From: Diphasiastrum complanatum
Lineage: Eukaryota > Streptophyta > Lycopodiopsida > Lycopodiales > Lycopodiaceae
Length of the DNA: 64,000 bases
NCBI GenBank assembly: GCA_029204225.1
Contig: CM055094.1
Location: 72,101,884 to 72,165,883, forward strand
Direction of reading: 5' to 3'
A program made the translations under genes and the position numbers. Under the pieces are notes generated by a model. The model worked only from the letters and a program-made list of their open reading frames with translations, was not told the origin of the DNA and made no database searches. How positions within the stretch are numbered: the stretch's first letter is position 1; every line of letters starts with the position of its first letter. Positions 33,160 to 44,413 of the stretch are shown piece after piece.

Positions 33160-34696
33160 TATTTGTAGTTGTGACTCTATGACAATCTTTTGGCATTCTA
33201 TGCTAATAAGCATATTCACATCTACCATAAGCATATCCCAATCTATCATATTCTCAGCTGAAAAAATTTGATCAATGGGCAAATCCTATTCATTGTATGA
33301 ATCTGGCTTGTCACACCAACTATACAAATTATGTTTTTGTGAGAACCTTGGTTTGGCAAAAGTGGTCTCTTTATTTGCTTTGTCTTGTATTTGAAAAGAA
33401 GAATTTAGGCCTTTTCACTAGGTATATGAACTAGGTAGCGGGCGTGAGCAGGCCCGCACCCTCTGTAACAAGCAGACTTCACGCATTGAGCCGCCCTCCT
33501 GCGGTGAAGTGCGTTCAAGGCTGCTTTTACATGGTACCGGGCGTAATTGGCCCTTCAACCCTTCAACCCTGCGCTATGGCTCTGAACACATCTGTTTAGA
33601 GCCTATGAAATTGGGACATCTGTTCTCTATCACTTCTCATGCCAATTACGTTTCAGAATCAGGTTAAGTACATGTTTAAGATGCACAAAGTGAAAAACCA
33701 TTGAAAAAACCGCAAACTCAACATCATTTTGATTTTGAAAGCAGGCAAATTATAAATTGATGTTTACTATGTAAACTTCGAAGTTATTATTGGCGTCAGC
33801 CTTCACTCAATTCATAGGAGCTATTAATGCATAATCATTGTCTGATATCCAAGTTTTAAATTTAGTCATTCTCTATCCACTTAGTATGAAAAGTTTTCAT
33901 TAGTTAACATTCTGTCTTCAAACAACCATTCATTTCTTACCCTTTACAAACCTCTTTGTATTTTCAACTTGCACTGAATTGTGTACATAGTAAAGCTTGG
34001 ATATCCTTTTGTCCTTCCTCCGGATGGGCCATGGGCCATTCGTACTCAGTGATCGACCTACAAGCGACTTACATAATTTACTTTGCAGACTATTAACAAA
34101 CTGACATAATTTACATTGCAGACTATTAACCGTTTACTTTCATTGCTGATTCTCTTTGTGATAAATTGAGCAATGATCCACTTAGGTATAACAGAACCTC
34201 TCCTCTGCAACACGGGCAAACTTGATTGCTACAGAACCAACTATTTGTTCACAAATAGATAAGTGATGCCTATTCTTCACATTCTTAAGTCACCCTTTGC
34301 ACACACATGTACAAACGTCACAGAATCAATTGAAATTGAACATTTCCAGACTGTATCAGAAGCCAATTTCAGTTACTTTTGACTACATCATGAAGTGTCT
34401 TTTATGTGCAAGAACTTTTCAAAAACCCCAGCTATGATAACCATACCATGTTTGGGGCTTAAAAACAAATTGCAATCTTGAAAATGCTTGATGCATTTCT
34501 CTAATGTATCATGTAAATGACGCAACACAAAAATTATGTGTTTCAAAGACAATTGTGAATTGTAGTCTCATGAAGATGCCTATGGAGGCTCACAGTTAAT
34601 TGAAAAAGGAGAGGATTCTGTAGATGGGGGCGATTGGACTCAAATTCGCAAAAATTTATAACCTACAATTCAGTTTAAACCTGCAGAACAGCTTAG
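33160..34696. other. no gene seen; small GC-rich structured patch
   Basis: Mostly AT-rich with no motif. The patch 33,430-33,560 is GC-rich and contains GCGGGCGTGAGCAGGCCCGC (33,438-33,457) and ACTTCAC...GTGAAGT (33,476-33,510), two possible short hairpins. Confidence 0.35.
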
Positions 34697-37010
34697 AATT
34701 ACAACTATTACTTCTGAATCAAAGCTCCCAAAAAAGTCGCGAATGTTCTATGACAAATTTGAATTCACAAATGGAACCATTTGCAACAAAGCCAACAAAA
34801 AAGACCTAAAGAAAGGACAATAGGAGTTGGTAGCCATGCAAAAAGAGGCTTGATAAAGTGATTTTCTTTCTATTGAGATTTTCTTATCAGAGGAAAATCG
34901 AACGTGCTATAATAGCATCATATAGTTTGAAGAATAGTCATGCATCATTCAATAAAATTCATTGAATACAACTCTACTCAAGCTCAGAAAGAAATCAAGC
35001 TTGAAGTGGACCAAGACTATCTGATTCATCATCACTATCAAGATTCATGGCAGAGTTAGGGCAAAAGTCAGTCCCTGAGCTTGATGGACGATCATTGCCT
35101 TCAGGATGAACAAGTGGGTAATTGTGTAATTCTGTATTCAGAGGTGATTTGGAAAGATCCATTGGACCAACCAGATTTGTCTTTGCACCACTGATTGCTT
35201 GTTTGCTATTTCCACCCTATGAATCACCTACTACCAAGTTTCCAGGGTCAGGGGAGCAAAGTTGGTTGGTGGCGTTACTTCCATTCTCGCAGCGTTGGAC
35301 CTCACCTTTATCATTTGAAGGTTGAAAAACAGCTGTAGCTACCACCATACTTACTCCACGTAGCTGGCCACTTGTCATCACACATGAATAACCATTTCCG
35401 GAATTGTCAATCCTATGATGATTGATATTAGCTGCTTTACCAGCAAGACTAGTAGTCGTAGTACCATCACCAACTAACTGTGTGCACATCCCACATGTCA
35501 TGTTGGTCTGGAGACAATTCTTACAAGCAACAGGTGCATTCGAGCTATTTCCAAAAGACTTTTCATCAGGATGCCAAGAACTTAGACCATGAACAACAGC
35601 ATCTCGTAAGACATCTACCTTGAAACGTTTGGTTTCCTCCTCCATAAAGTCGCTCTCTTGCTCTCTCTTTTTGTCTGGCAAAGGAGTAGTAGAATCTGAA
35701 ATTGCTGATAGGGAAGCTGTCAATGTGCTTAATAGAACTTTCATAGTAGATTGTAGGGAGGCTTCCAATGATTGAGAAGGTGACATTACTGCAGTAGCTA
35801 CTATAGGAAATTCAGCTACAAAAGTACGTGCTTGACTCTGACGATTTTCAGTCTTGCATGCAGCAGCAGCAGCATTATGATTATCACCACCAGACAAGCA
35901 TCAAGCCTGCTTTTAGATAAGTTTTTGTTTTCTTTGTTCAATCATTCTAGATAAGTATCAATGACAACTCTACCTTCCTCCGCAGCATCTCTAAATGGCT
36001 CTGTTATATCACGGTGAGAGCTTCGTAAACAGGGTGCAGAGACTTCCATTTGTGAACCCTCACAATGTCCTATATCTTTGGAACTTATCTTCAGTTTTCC
36101 ATCCTTTTGCTCTAATATACCACAAACGGATGCTAGCGTTGATGAACCAAGTGTTATTGCTGAACATTCTAAGTTTTTTGAGGAAAAACAGGTACAGTGC
36201 TGCACAGAAGAGACATAAAAGTGTCCATGATTGTTTTGCACAGGGGGAAAACGTTGCTCAGCCATAGTTTCATCGAGAACTTAACAAATTTCCCATGTTT
36301 GTGACTACTTACATCTTTCTGTAGACATGATTCCTCCTCTGTTTGAAGGGTAACACTCTTGCGCACCAATTCTGAAGTAAAGAGTTTTCATTGATTTAAC
36401 ATGAGTGATTTGTCTGATTGAGGTGACATCTGCTGCTTGTTACCTTCAAATTGTATATTATTGGAGTCACTTTTAATTCGAATTATAGAGCTCTCAGAAG
36501 CATCGAAATCCGAGGATCTTGTTTGAACATTGTAAGAGATTAATGAACCTCCTTCATGGTATCTTTCTGCAAGAAAATCAGCATTTTGGAACAAAGGTCT
36601 TTCCAATCTAGAGAACTCAGGATCCCTTTCAGAAGGATTTTTCTGACAATCATTAAACTTCTCAGCCAGTCCAAATTTTAGTAGAAAAACCTTGGAATTT
36701 TTTGATGCTGCAATTCGAGAACTATGCTATTGAAAGGCCTCATGTACAGTCAAGGCAAATGAGCTTCTGAAACCAATAGAACAGGGACTGCATACCGAGA
36801 TTTCAGTCGTTTCCACGTTTGAACTTGCCACTGTGTGCTTTGCAACTCGGCACTCTTTTGGTTGCAATGTTCAGCAAGGTGTATAGTACTTTTGAACAAC
36901 AATAGCACCATGTTGACAAATTATGTGCTTGCTCTTTCCATCTCATCCATTCCCTATTAGGAACAAACGTAATGAATTCACGAACAAAAGTATCTCCTTC
37001 CACTCAAAAG
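34697..37010 (-). pseudogene. block B copy 2, longer host-like gene fragment
   Basis: The minus strand carries a longer copy of the host-like sequence: an upstream part with ERDPEFSRLERPLFQNADFL (36,388-36,650), a middle part (35,942-36,265) with SSKNLECSAITLGSSTLASV and GKLKISSKDIGHCEGSQMEV, and the same C-terminal part as copy 1 (35,217-35,897). A TAG at about 35,943 interrupts what is a Cys codon in copy 1, and the TAG at 35,218 is shared by both copies. A frame change lies between the parts near 36,280-36,390, possibly an intron. The protein is Ser-rich and polar with no known domain. Confidence 0.6.
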
Positions 37011-37163
37011 GAAAATTATTATCATCTAATAATCATGGCATACGCTGAGATTCAAAATTGGATACAACACCAAAATCCAATATGTGTGTGTGAGCCATTG
37101 TTGGGCTAGTATATAGGGTCACAACTAGTATAAATAATGGGTATCAACATAGTATCAAAAAAC

Positions 37164-37569
37164 CTACCCAGCTGGTATATGAATTTCAAAAACTAGGTCT
37201 AGAACCGGACACCCAATATTAACTATCTTACCGTTCGTATTGGTACCCGGGAACCCATCTTCAACTCTTCGCATTGGATCAAACTCTGCCACTTGTACTA
37301 CAATGACACACAAGAGTTCTCCATAAAAGAATTTTGATACGTTTGGTGCCAAAGATAGAGCAACAAATGGCTCATATCCTATTCCTTGCTACATTCCATT
37401 TTTTTCTAGTTACATGGTACTTGATAGGTTGCAGTCTTTCCCTTGTTTGAGTGATTTTTGGTTGCCATATTGTTGTGTGAAAAGTGAGGACTATTTTAGC
37501 CTCACTCTTCAACAACTCAATCACAATTTGTAGAATATTTGGATGCCTTACTTTCGTTATCACCATCAT
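37164..37569 (-). pseudogene. conserved ORF of unknown function, copy 1 of 3
   Basis: The minus strand reads MMVITKVRHPNILQIVIELL, continues to PIKYHVTRKKWN in 65 codons, and after a frameshift goes on with FFYGELLCVIVVQVAEFDPM. Nearly identical copies lie at 53,625-53,942 (minus) and 61,061-61,378 (plus). All three sit next to the same reversed gypsy integrase fragment. No known family is recognised. Confidence 0.5.
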
Positions 37570-37849
37570 TCTAGTAAGAACAAAATCATTTGTATGTTGT
37601 CATGGCACTCCAATAACTATGGTAGTTGGAGAAATTTTTGAAGATGTTTAAATGGTAAAATGTAACTTTGTAGCAAATCAAGGTATGCACATTCCCATAC
37701 CTACAAAACATCCCCCGAATCACAATATTCAGATTTTAAAGCCTACCTATGAAATAGGCATACATTTAGCTTTCCAAAATACACAACAAGAAACCGACAA
37801 AAAATAAGTTCGTCGAGTGCAATATCTCCAAATCCCATCCACAACCCAA

Positions 37850-38445
37850 ATAGAATCATTTTGGCGTTGGGTCTTTGGAAGTCCAACCACAAAATCCATA
37901 GATATACTTTCCCATCATTTCTGAGGGATATCTAGGGGAAGTAACAACCCTCTAGTCTTCAAGCGTTCAGCTTTGGCTAACTGACAAGGTCTACATTTAA
38001 CCACATAAGACTCGACAAATGGCTTGAGTTTTGGCCAACAAAACTCTCTTTTGACCAAGTCCAAAGTCCTATGTATACCCGGATGACCTACATAGGGAAC
38101 GTCACGACACTCATAAAGAATCCTCTTCTTTAACTCATTATCTGCTGGTACACAAATTTTCCCATTCCGAAATAGTAAACCACCTCGGATAGAGAATTGT
38201 TCTACTATCTTCCTATCTTTCCTAGGAACCTGAGACCCCTGTGAGTAGATCCCTATTCCACTCCCATTTTTTCATGTCTCCACCATCTTCCAGATGGGAC
38301 CAAAATGAGAATCCGATTCACACCTGTCTCTCAGTGAAAGATATAGATCAGTGAAAATTTGGGTGAATGAAAGTTCATTTAGTTCACCAATCCGACTACG
38401 CGCATCCACAACTTGGTTAGAGCTGCTCTTGACATAGGAAGTGGC
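37850..38445 (-). pseudogene. reversed gypsy RNase H end and integrase zinc site, copy 1 of 3
   Basis: On the minus strand the frames show DDELKKRILYECHDVPYVGH-type sequence, HPGIHRTLDLVKREFCWPK and CRPCQ, the HHCC zinc site of gypsy integrases, then SMDFVVGLPKTQ-like sequence where the domain breaks off. The RNase H part is shortened by a deletion near 38,437. The piece lies just upstream of the copia Y gag in opposite orientation, as in the two other copies. Confidence 0.75.
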
Positions 38446-38619
38446 AAGGGTAATTAGACTAAGAATAGATCATAGGTTGATCTAAATTTCACTATTCTAT
38501 TTGTTGAAGCGAATTCAGTAGTTTCATATCTTTGCGATTTTCTTTTGAAAACATTTGTTGTTGTCAAAAGGAGTGCTTTGTGCATTTAAACAGTTTGAAA
38601 GAGAGGATCAGGTCATTGC

Positions 38620-39345
38620 TACATGGCTACATTAAGTGGAGTTATGTTGGAAGCCAATGATAGGCTTACCTCAAGTAACTATTCATTCTGGAAAGTGAGG
38701 ATGGAATTATTTATTGAGATGAATGATGTTTTGGATATTGTTGTAGGTTTGGAGAAGAAAGCAGCAACATAACAAGATGAAATGAGGTATGACAAGAGGG
38801 CCAAAAAGGCTATACACATGATTAAGATGAATGTTACCAATGAGCTTCTCAAGGAAGTTGGTAAGAGTACTTCATCAAAGGATGATTGGGATTCATTAAA
38901 TAAGCTTTATGAATCCAAGTCTACTTCTAGAGTGTTGACTCTAAGAAGGAAAATCTTTGCTTGTTTGCAAAAGAGTGCAGAAAGTCCAAATACTTTTATT
39001 TTGAGAGTGAAAGCATTGGATGATAAGTTAGCTTGCATTGACGAGAGCATTAAGGAAGGAGAGCTTGTTCAAGTTATTCTCAATGGATTGTTGGATGCTC
39101 ATGCTAACATTGTTCAAAGTATTTCTATTCAAAAGACTTTGCCAAGTTTGATGGATCTTCAAGAGATCTTGATCAATGAAGAATATAGGCTTCAAGCAAG
39201 AGCTGGATCTACATCAACACTTCAAGAGGAGGCTATGTTCACAAAGGGCAAATTCAAGGGCAAAAGCAAAAGCAAGTGGTCTAAAGGGCAAGATCAAGGG
39301 GAGGCTTCTTCAAATGGCAAAAAAAAGATAGATCAAAGCTAAAGT
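38620..39345 (+). pseudogene. copia family Y copy 2, gag
   Basis: The gag starts with ATGGCTACATTAAG at 38,624 and reads LEANDRLTSSNYSFWKVRM (DUF4219), a TAA at about 38,770, then an open frame of 186 codons from 38,782 with RYDKRAKKAIHMIKMNV, LRRKIFACLQKSAESPNTFI and LNGLLDAHANIVQSI (UBN2). A basic Lys-rich tail follows. The gag is nearly intact. Confidence 0.88.
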
Positions 39346-40440
39346 GCCTCTATTTTGGCATCAAAGGACACTTTGCAAGTGAGTGCTACAAGAAGAAGAG
39401 AGATCAAGGAGACAAGCAAGGTAATCTTACTGTTGATGATGATGGTTTGGTTGTTTAAAATGAAAATGATGATGCTTTTGTGATGTCTTCATGTATGCTT
39501 GCTCACGATGGAGATCTAGATCCATGGTGGATTGATAGTGGAGCAAGTACACAGATGAGTTTTCACAAAGAGTATTTCACTTTTTTGTTGGCATATGGAG
39601 ATGACAGGAGGGTGATCTACACGACCAATGATGGTGAGTGTGCAATCAAAGGGATTGGCACAATTCCTATTTCTCTCTCTACAAATAGGAATGTTCATTT
39701 GGAGGATGTTTTGTTCATTCCATCTATTACCAAGAATTTACTTAGTGTGGGTGAATTGCTAAGTAAAGGCCTCAAAGTTGAGTTTGATGGAGATTCTTGT
39801 ATAATCAAAAGGAAGGATATCTTGATTGCAAAAAGTAAAAGGCAAGGGAGTTGTTCAAACTAGGTGCTTGTGTTATTGCTAACCAAGTTGGATGTGTTGC
39901 AAGGGAGCAAATACCTATTCAAGAGGTCTTGCATAAAAAGATGGGACACCTCAACTTCAAGTCATTGGAGGTAATGGCTAGGAAGAAGATTGTGATAGGT
40001 CTTCCAAGTTCCTTAAGTGGCATCAAACATGTTTGTGAGTCTTGTGCTTTGTCAAAGTCACATAGACAACCCTATACTAGATCTAGATCTAGATCTACAA
40101 AGCCTTTTCAACTTGTACATTTGGAAATTCATGGATTTACTACAATTAGCAATAGTGGAACTAAGATGTATGTAACATTCATTGGTGATTGTAGTAGATT
40201 TTGTTGGATCTATCTACTAAAGAGCAAGGATGAAGTGTATGATGTCTTTGTTAAGTTCAAGAATGCAATGGAGAACCAATTTTCCACAAGGGTCAAGTGC
40301 TTAAGGAGTGACAATGGTGGAGAGTACATATCTACCAGGTTCAAGGCTTTTTGTGATGAGCATGGGATCAAGAGGGAGTATACAACATCAAGGACCCCAC
40401 AACAAAATGGAGTGGCCTAGAGGAATAATAGGACTTTATG
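39346..40440 (+). pseudogene. copia family Y copy 2, knuckle, protease and integrase
   Basis: The zinc knuckle reads CLYFGIKGHFASEC, with Phe for the second Cys. The protease site WWIDSGASTQMSFH is intact at about 39,528-39,570, with VLFIPSITKNLLSVG after it. The integrase has HKKMGHLNFKSL, CESCALSKSH, then FIGDCSRFCWIYLLKSK and RSDNGGEY. The usual GVAERKN carries a TAG for Glu at about 40,418. A deletion then joins to the tail. Confidence 0.9.
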
Positions 40441-40444
40441 TGAA

Positions 40445-40860
40445 AGTGCCAAATCCATGAAGACCAAGGAAGATCCATCTTCAAGGAAAGGTATATTTGT
40501 TGGATATACAGTGTAAAATCAAGACTGGCCCCATTGGCTACAAGTTTTCTATTTATCCTCCTGCGATACCCCAATTAGGTATCATAGAACTTCGTAATGA
40601 CCGCAATGAACTTCGTAACGACCGCAATTGGTTGGTTCAACTTCTCGTAAACACCGCATGGAGACTGCAACCATCAACCTTGCGGTTGCTTACAATCTGT
40701 TTGGCTTGTCTTCGAATATGACTTAACCTTAACAACCTATCTACTTTAACTCCGTAATCATTCTACAACAACATCTCCTAACTTAGTAACCTAACTATGT
40801 AAATACATTTTCAATAGAACTTCAATTACATTTGAATTAAGAACCCGTATTTACAAGTAC
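40445..40860 (+). repeat. family Y tail copy 2, after shared deletion junction
   Basis: The sequence from about 40,463 (GAAGATCCATC) through TTGGATATACAGTGTAAAATC matches copy 1 at 6704-6755, and the shared non-coding tail follows. Copy 2 lacks about 230 bases of integrase that copy 1 keeps, so the two copies share the outer junction but have separate internal deletions. A 21-base tandem repeat (GAACTTCGTAATGACCGCAAT) lies at 40,587-40,628. Confidence 0.6.
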
Positions 40861-42102
40861 ATTGTAATGGCCAAAATGGGCCTAACAATATTGAATGCAT
40901 GTAGGCGAGAAAATGATTTTGGTAACTAGAAATTGGAATCTCGAAGCTTAGGAGGATGAGTTTTTGTAAGTACTAATAGCCTATCCTATGCTTGTGCATA
41001 TGCCATGAAAACCCTCGTACACTACTAAGCTTATTTGAAGTTACAATTGATACTTTCAACATGCACATAGTCATCACACACCATGCTTTGCTCTACATGT
41101 CAGTATTGAAGTGCCTTGGGCCCTCTCAAGTTATTAATTATATAACTGGACTTGACTTGAATATTGCGGCATAACCAATTATCTCGAACACCAAAATGTT
41201 GAATATCAAATCAAAATTTATTCTAGGTACTCAATTATAAGCGTAGATGATACAACTAACCTTGCAAGATGGGTGTGAAAGTGGGCACAGACTTAATAGA
41301 GGAGCATGAGGTTGCAAGGAAGAAAAAAAATTAAATTTCAAGGCACCTACAAGACATAGATACAGCCTGAGACAATTGATACATAACCACAACCCTTAGA
41401 GGCTTGTACAAGTAGGGACAGTGAGGCCAGTGTTGGTGAACAAAGGCACCAAAGAAATGATTGAAAAAAAAATAGCTTAACATTCCGACATTGAAAATAT
41501 AAAAAATAAATCCAAAATTAAAACTTCGAAAGTAAAAGTTTGAAGTGTGTCTTTCTCTCTAACAATATGCAAGAGATTTTTTAGTTTTTTTGTCAAATCT
41601 AATCCTCTATTACTTGAATGATCATAACAATTTTGTTATTGATCTAGATAAGCAAAACACCAATATTCTCAAAAAGATAAAAACAGTTCTATCAACCTCT
41701 ATAATTAGATTAGCAAATATGTCTAGAAAATCTATAGAAAGTAAACAAGCAAAATTTAAGTTATAAAAGAAATTGTCATAAATTCTTCGATACTAGTCCA
41801 AATGACCTAATGTTGCTTCTCATACCAAATTAAACCTCAAACTTATCCGTAGAATAATATGTAAACAAAAAACAAAATATTATTCCAAAAACGTTTAGAA
41901 CTCTCAAAGCTAAACATTAGCAAAAAGAAACCTCATAAAAATAAACAAAACTCTATATGAGACTAAAGTCGTATTGAACAAAATAATTTCTGAATCTTAA
42001 GCTCTAATTACACAAATTTCATGTGCCAAACCTTATAGTCAAAGCCAAAAAACAAAAAAATACAAACAACCATCACATGTATGTTGAAAAAAACAACCAT
42101 TA
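40861..42102. other. no gene seen
   Basis: AT-rich stretch with no domain, LTR end or repeat that I can support. The 60-codon frame at 40,992-41,174 has no motif. Confidence 0.45.
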
Positions 42103-43430
42103 GAGTCTATACTTTTAGAAGGAAAGTATTTTGATCACTACAATGATACATGGCCATAATGGGATGGAAGAAAGACTTTGTATAAGGTAAAGATAGGTCT
42201 ATTGGATGCAAGATGAATGTACTAATTAAAAGGGTAAATCATCTCTTTGATTATATTTGGTCATGTGAACTACTCCAATGACAAGGTCAAACTTTGCTAT
42301 AATGTTTGTCAAATTCATAATATCATCCTTGATGTTATCAGTTTTGATGTCTAGGTATTCCAAATCCAATATGGATTGACATCCACTCGTGGTTGCTTTC
42401 TTTTTAGAGGCAACATAGGTCTAGGATTTTAAGAAAGCATACATCGTCCATATACTGAAACATGTGTTTAAAGGAATGCACATTGTCTAATTCACCAAGT
42501 TTGGCTAATCATTTCATAAATTGCATTTCATAGCAAGTTAAATACCAACTACACCATGTAGAAGAGCATCATAAACCCATTAATATCTCCCATACTTGTC
42601 TCCATTTTTTTTCACCTAGTCTAATTACACAATCATTTATCAAAAAGTTGTTCCATTGGCATAGGTTTTCTATACCAATATTAAATTTAAACGTTCTTCA
42701 AAGCACTTGCATTCCCATGACCAACTTAAGTCGTTATTTCAAGGTTTCCACTTGTAGAAGATCATAACACTTAGCAATATCATCGGACCACAAAAATTAT
42801 TTTTGGTGAAAATTTGAGGCAGTATTTAGTAGATGAAATACATCGTCCAAAAATGATAATATCCACATTTAGAATACTTTGGTATGTGGTTGCCTTATGG
42901 CTTACTCTCTCCATAAAGAGAGGAGTTAGCATACCAAGAGTTTCAGTCAAATAAGTGGCTAACCTTGAGAAGCAGCAATTGTGTGCATTGGTAATTCATC
43001 TAAAAGTGCTATTGTGAGTTGTAAAAGTGCATAAGAGAAAAAGGTAGTACTTCTTTTCCAAGTAAAAAGTCTAGCATTACTTTAGTCAAATCATGCTTTA
43101 GTTTCTATCGAGTTTTCGACAAAAAATTAGATGACATTCGGATATGGGACAAAATTTCGATTTTATGATCTTTCCAAGGCTAATTTTTTGACTAGCTGCA
43201 TACACATAAAACATGGATTATGATGTGACATATATATGATACGTAATCCAAAGTCTTTCATTATTAGCTTCTTTCAAACAAGCATCAGATGAACAATGAC
43301 CACGTAGCCACTTGGTGTGTTTTAAGTATTTGATAGCAAAGGTTTTGCATAATTGAGCATGTCTAGTTACAATCTCATTAACAATAGTTTGATAGGTAGT
43401 TTAAACCATCCATCATATAATTCAGAGGCA
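42103..43430. repeat. dispersed repeat A, copy 2
   Basis: This matches 11,328-12,592 along its whole length in the same orientation, with scattered substitutions and several short insertions, for example near 42,357 and 42,945. Flanks differ on both sides, which sets the unit's ends. Confidence 0.72.
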
Positions 43431-43739
43431 ATCTTGTTAATTTTAGATAGTCAAATGGCAATGCGACTTAAACAAGATGTAGTTTCCCCAAAAACGATAC
43501 ATGAACACATACTTCTTTCCGTTATCTGAATAAGTTGCTCTCGTCCTACAAATCTTTCATTTTTATATTTTATCCAAAATTTTGATTTATATTATAAAAG
43601 AGATACATGTATTGAATGAAAAACATTGCAACATGATATCTACGTAGCATTCCCTAGTCAAAAAACAAATAAAAAACCTTATCTTCCTACAGTGAGATAT
43701 CCTTGAATACACTTACAACTACATATATGTGTGTTTTGC

Positions 43740-44205
43740 CACCCGATGCTGCCATGCAAACCCGATACTTAGCCGAAATTTTGACAGTTTTCTTATCCGT
43801 CGCACTGCCATGCGTGGCATATCCACGCTAAAACTTTTCCGAGGACCCTGCTAGTGAAATCCAGACTACAGGAGAGGTTCGGCACAAAAATTTTAATTCT
43901 ATGTGGCACTGTGCCACGCAAAAAAAAATTAAACTAAAACTTAAAATTTGAGCGCCAAAATATGTCGGCGTGGCACATCCACGTGTGGAAGTGCCACATA
44001 CGATTGTTATTTAACCAATTTTCATGTGACATAAATTTTTTTGATTTGCCACGCGTGGCAAATCTTCAGAGAAAATTCTAGAGCAATGGCTTTTTTTATT
44101 GCCACGCGTGGCAAAATTTGCCACACACGACAATATTAAAACACAATACTTAGAAAAATTTTGTTTTGGAAATTTGCCACGCGTGGCAGTGCCATGCATG
44201 GCAAA
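43740..44205. repeat. palindrome cluster TGCCACGCGTGGCA, CACTA subterminal region
   Basis: Perfect TTGCCACGCGTGGCAA occurs at 44,046-44,061 and 44,099-44,114, and TGCCACGCGTGGCA again at 44,175-44,188. Variants include TGCCATGCGTGGCA (43,806-43,819), GTGGCACTGTGCCAC (43,902-43,917) and TGCCATGCATGGCA (44,190-44,203). The cluster lies just past the 3' end of the transposase. CACTA transposases bind arrays of short subterminal repeats, so this is the likely binding region. Confidence 0.65.
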
Positions 44206-44413
44206 ATTAATTTGTTGTGATTTTTTTAAATCTATTATAAATAATAAGTTAATAAAAAACAACTCTATGATTAATTTAAAAGCAAATAAGATTTTTTTTA
44301 TATTTTGAATAGGTGTATACTTATAATAAAATGTGGACTAAAAATTAAATGATCATTATCTCAAATTATTATGCTCTGACGAATTAAAGTTACTATCAAT
44401 TGAATATTACATG

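Noticed and set aside
37372-37569. Protein kinase fragment suggested by the VRHPNIL string
   Set aside because: Only that short string resembles a kinase subdomain. No ATP-binding or catalytic loop motif accompanies it in any of the three copies.
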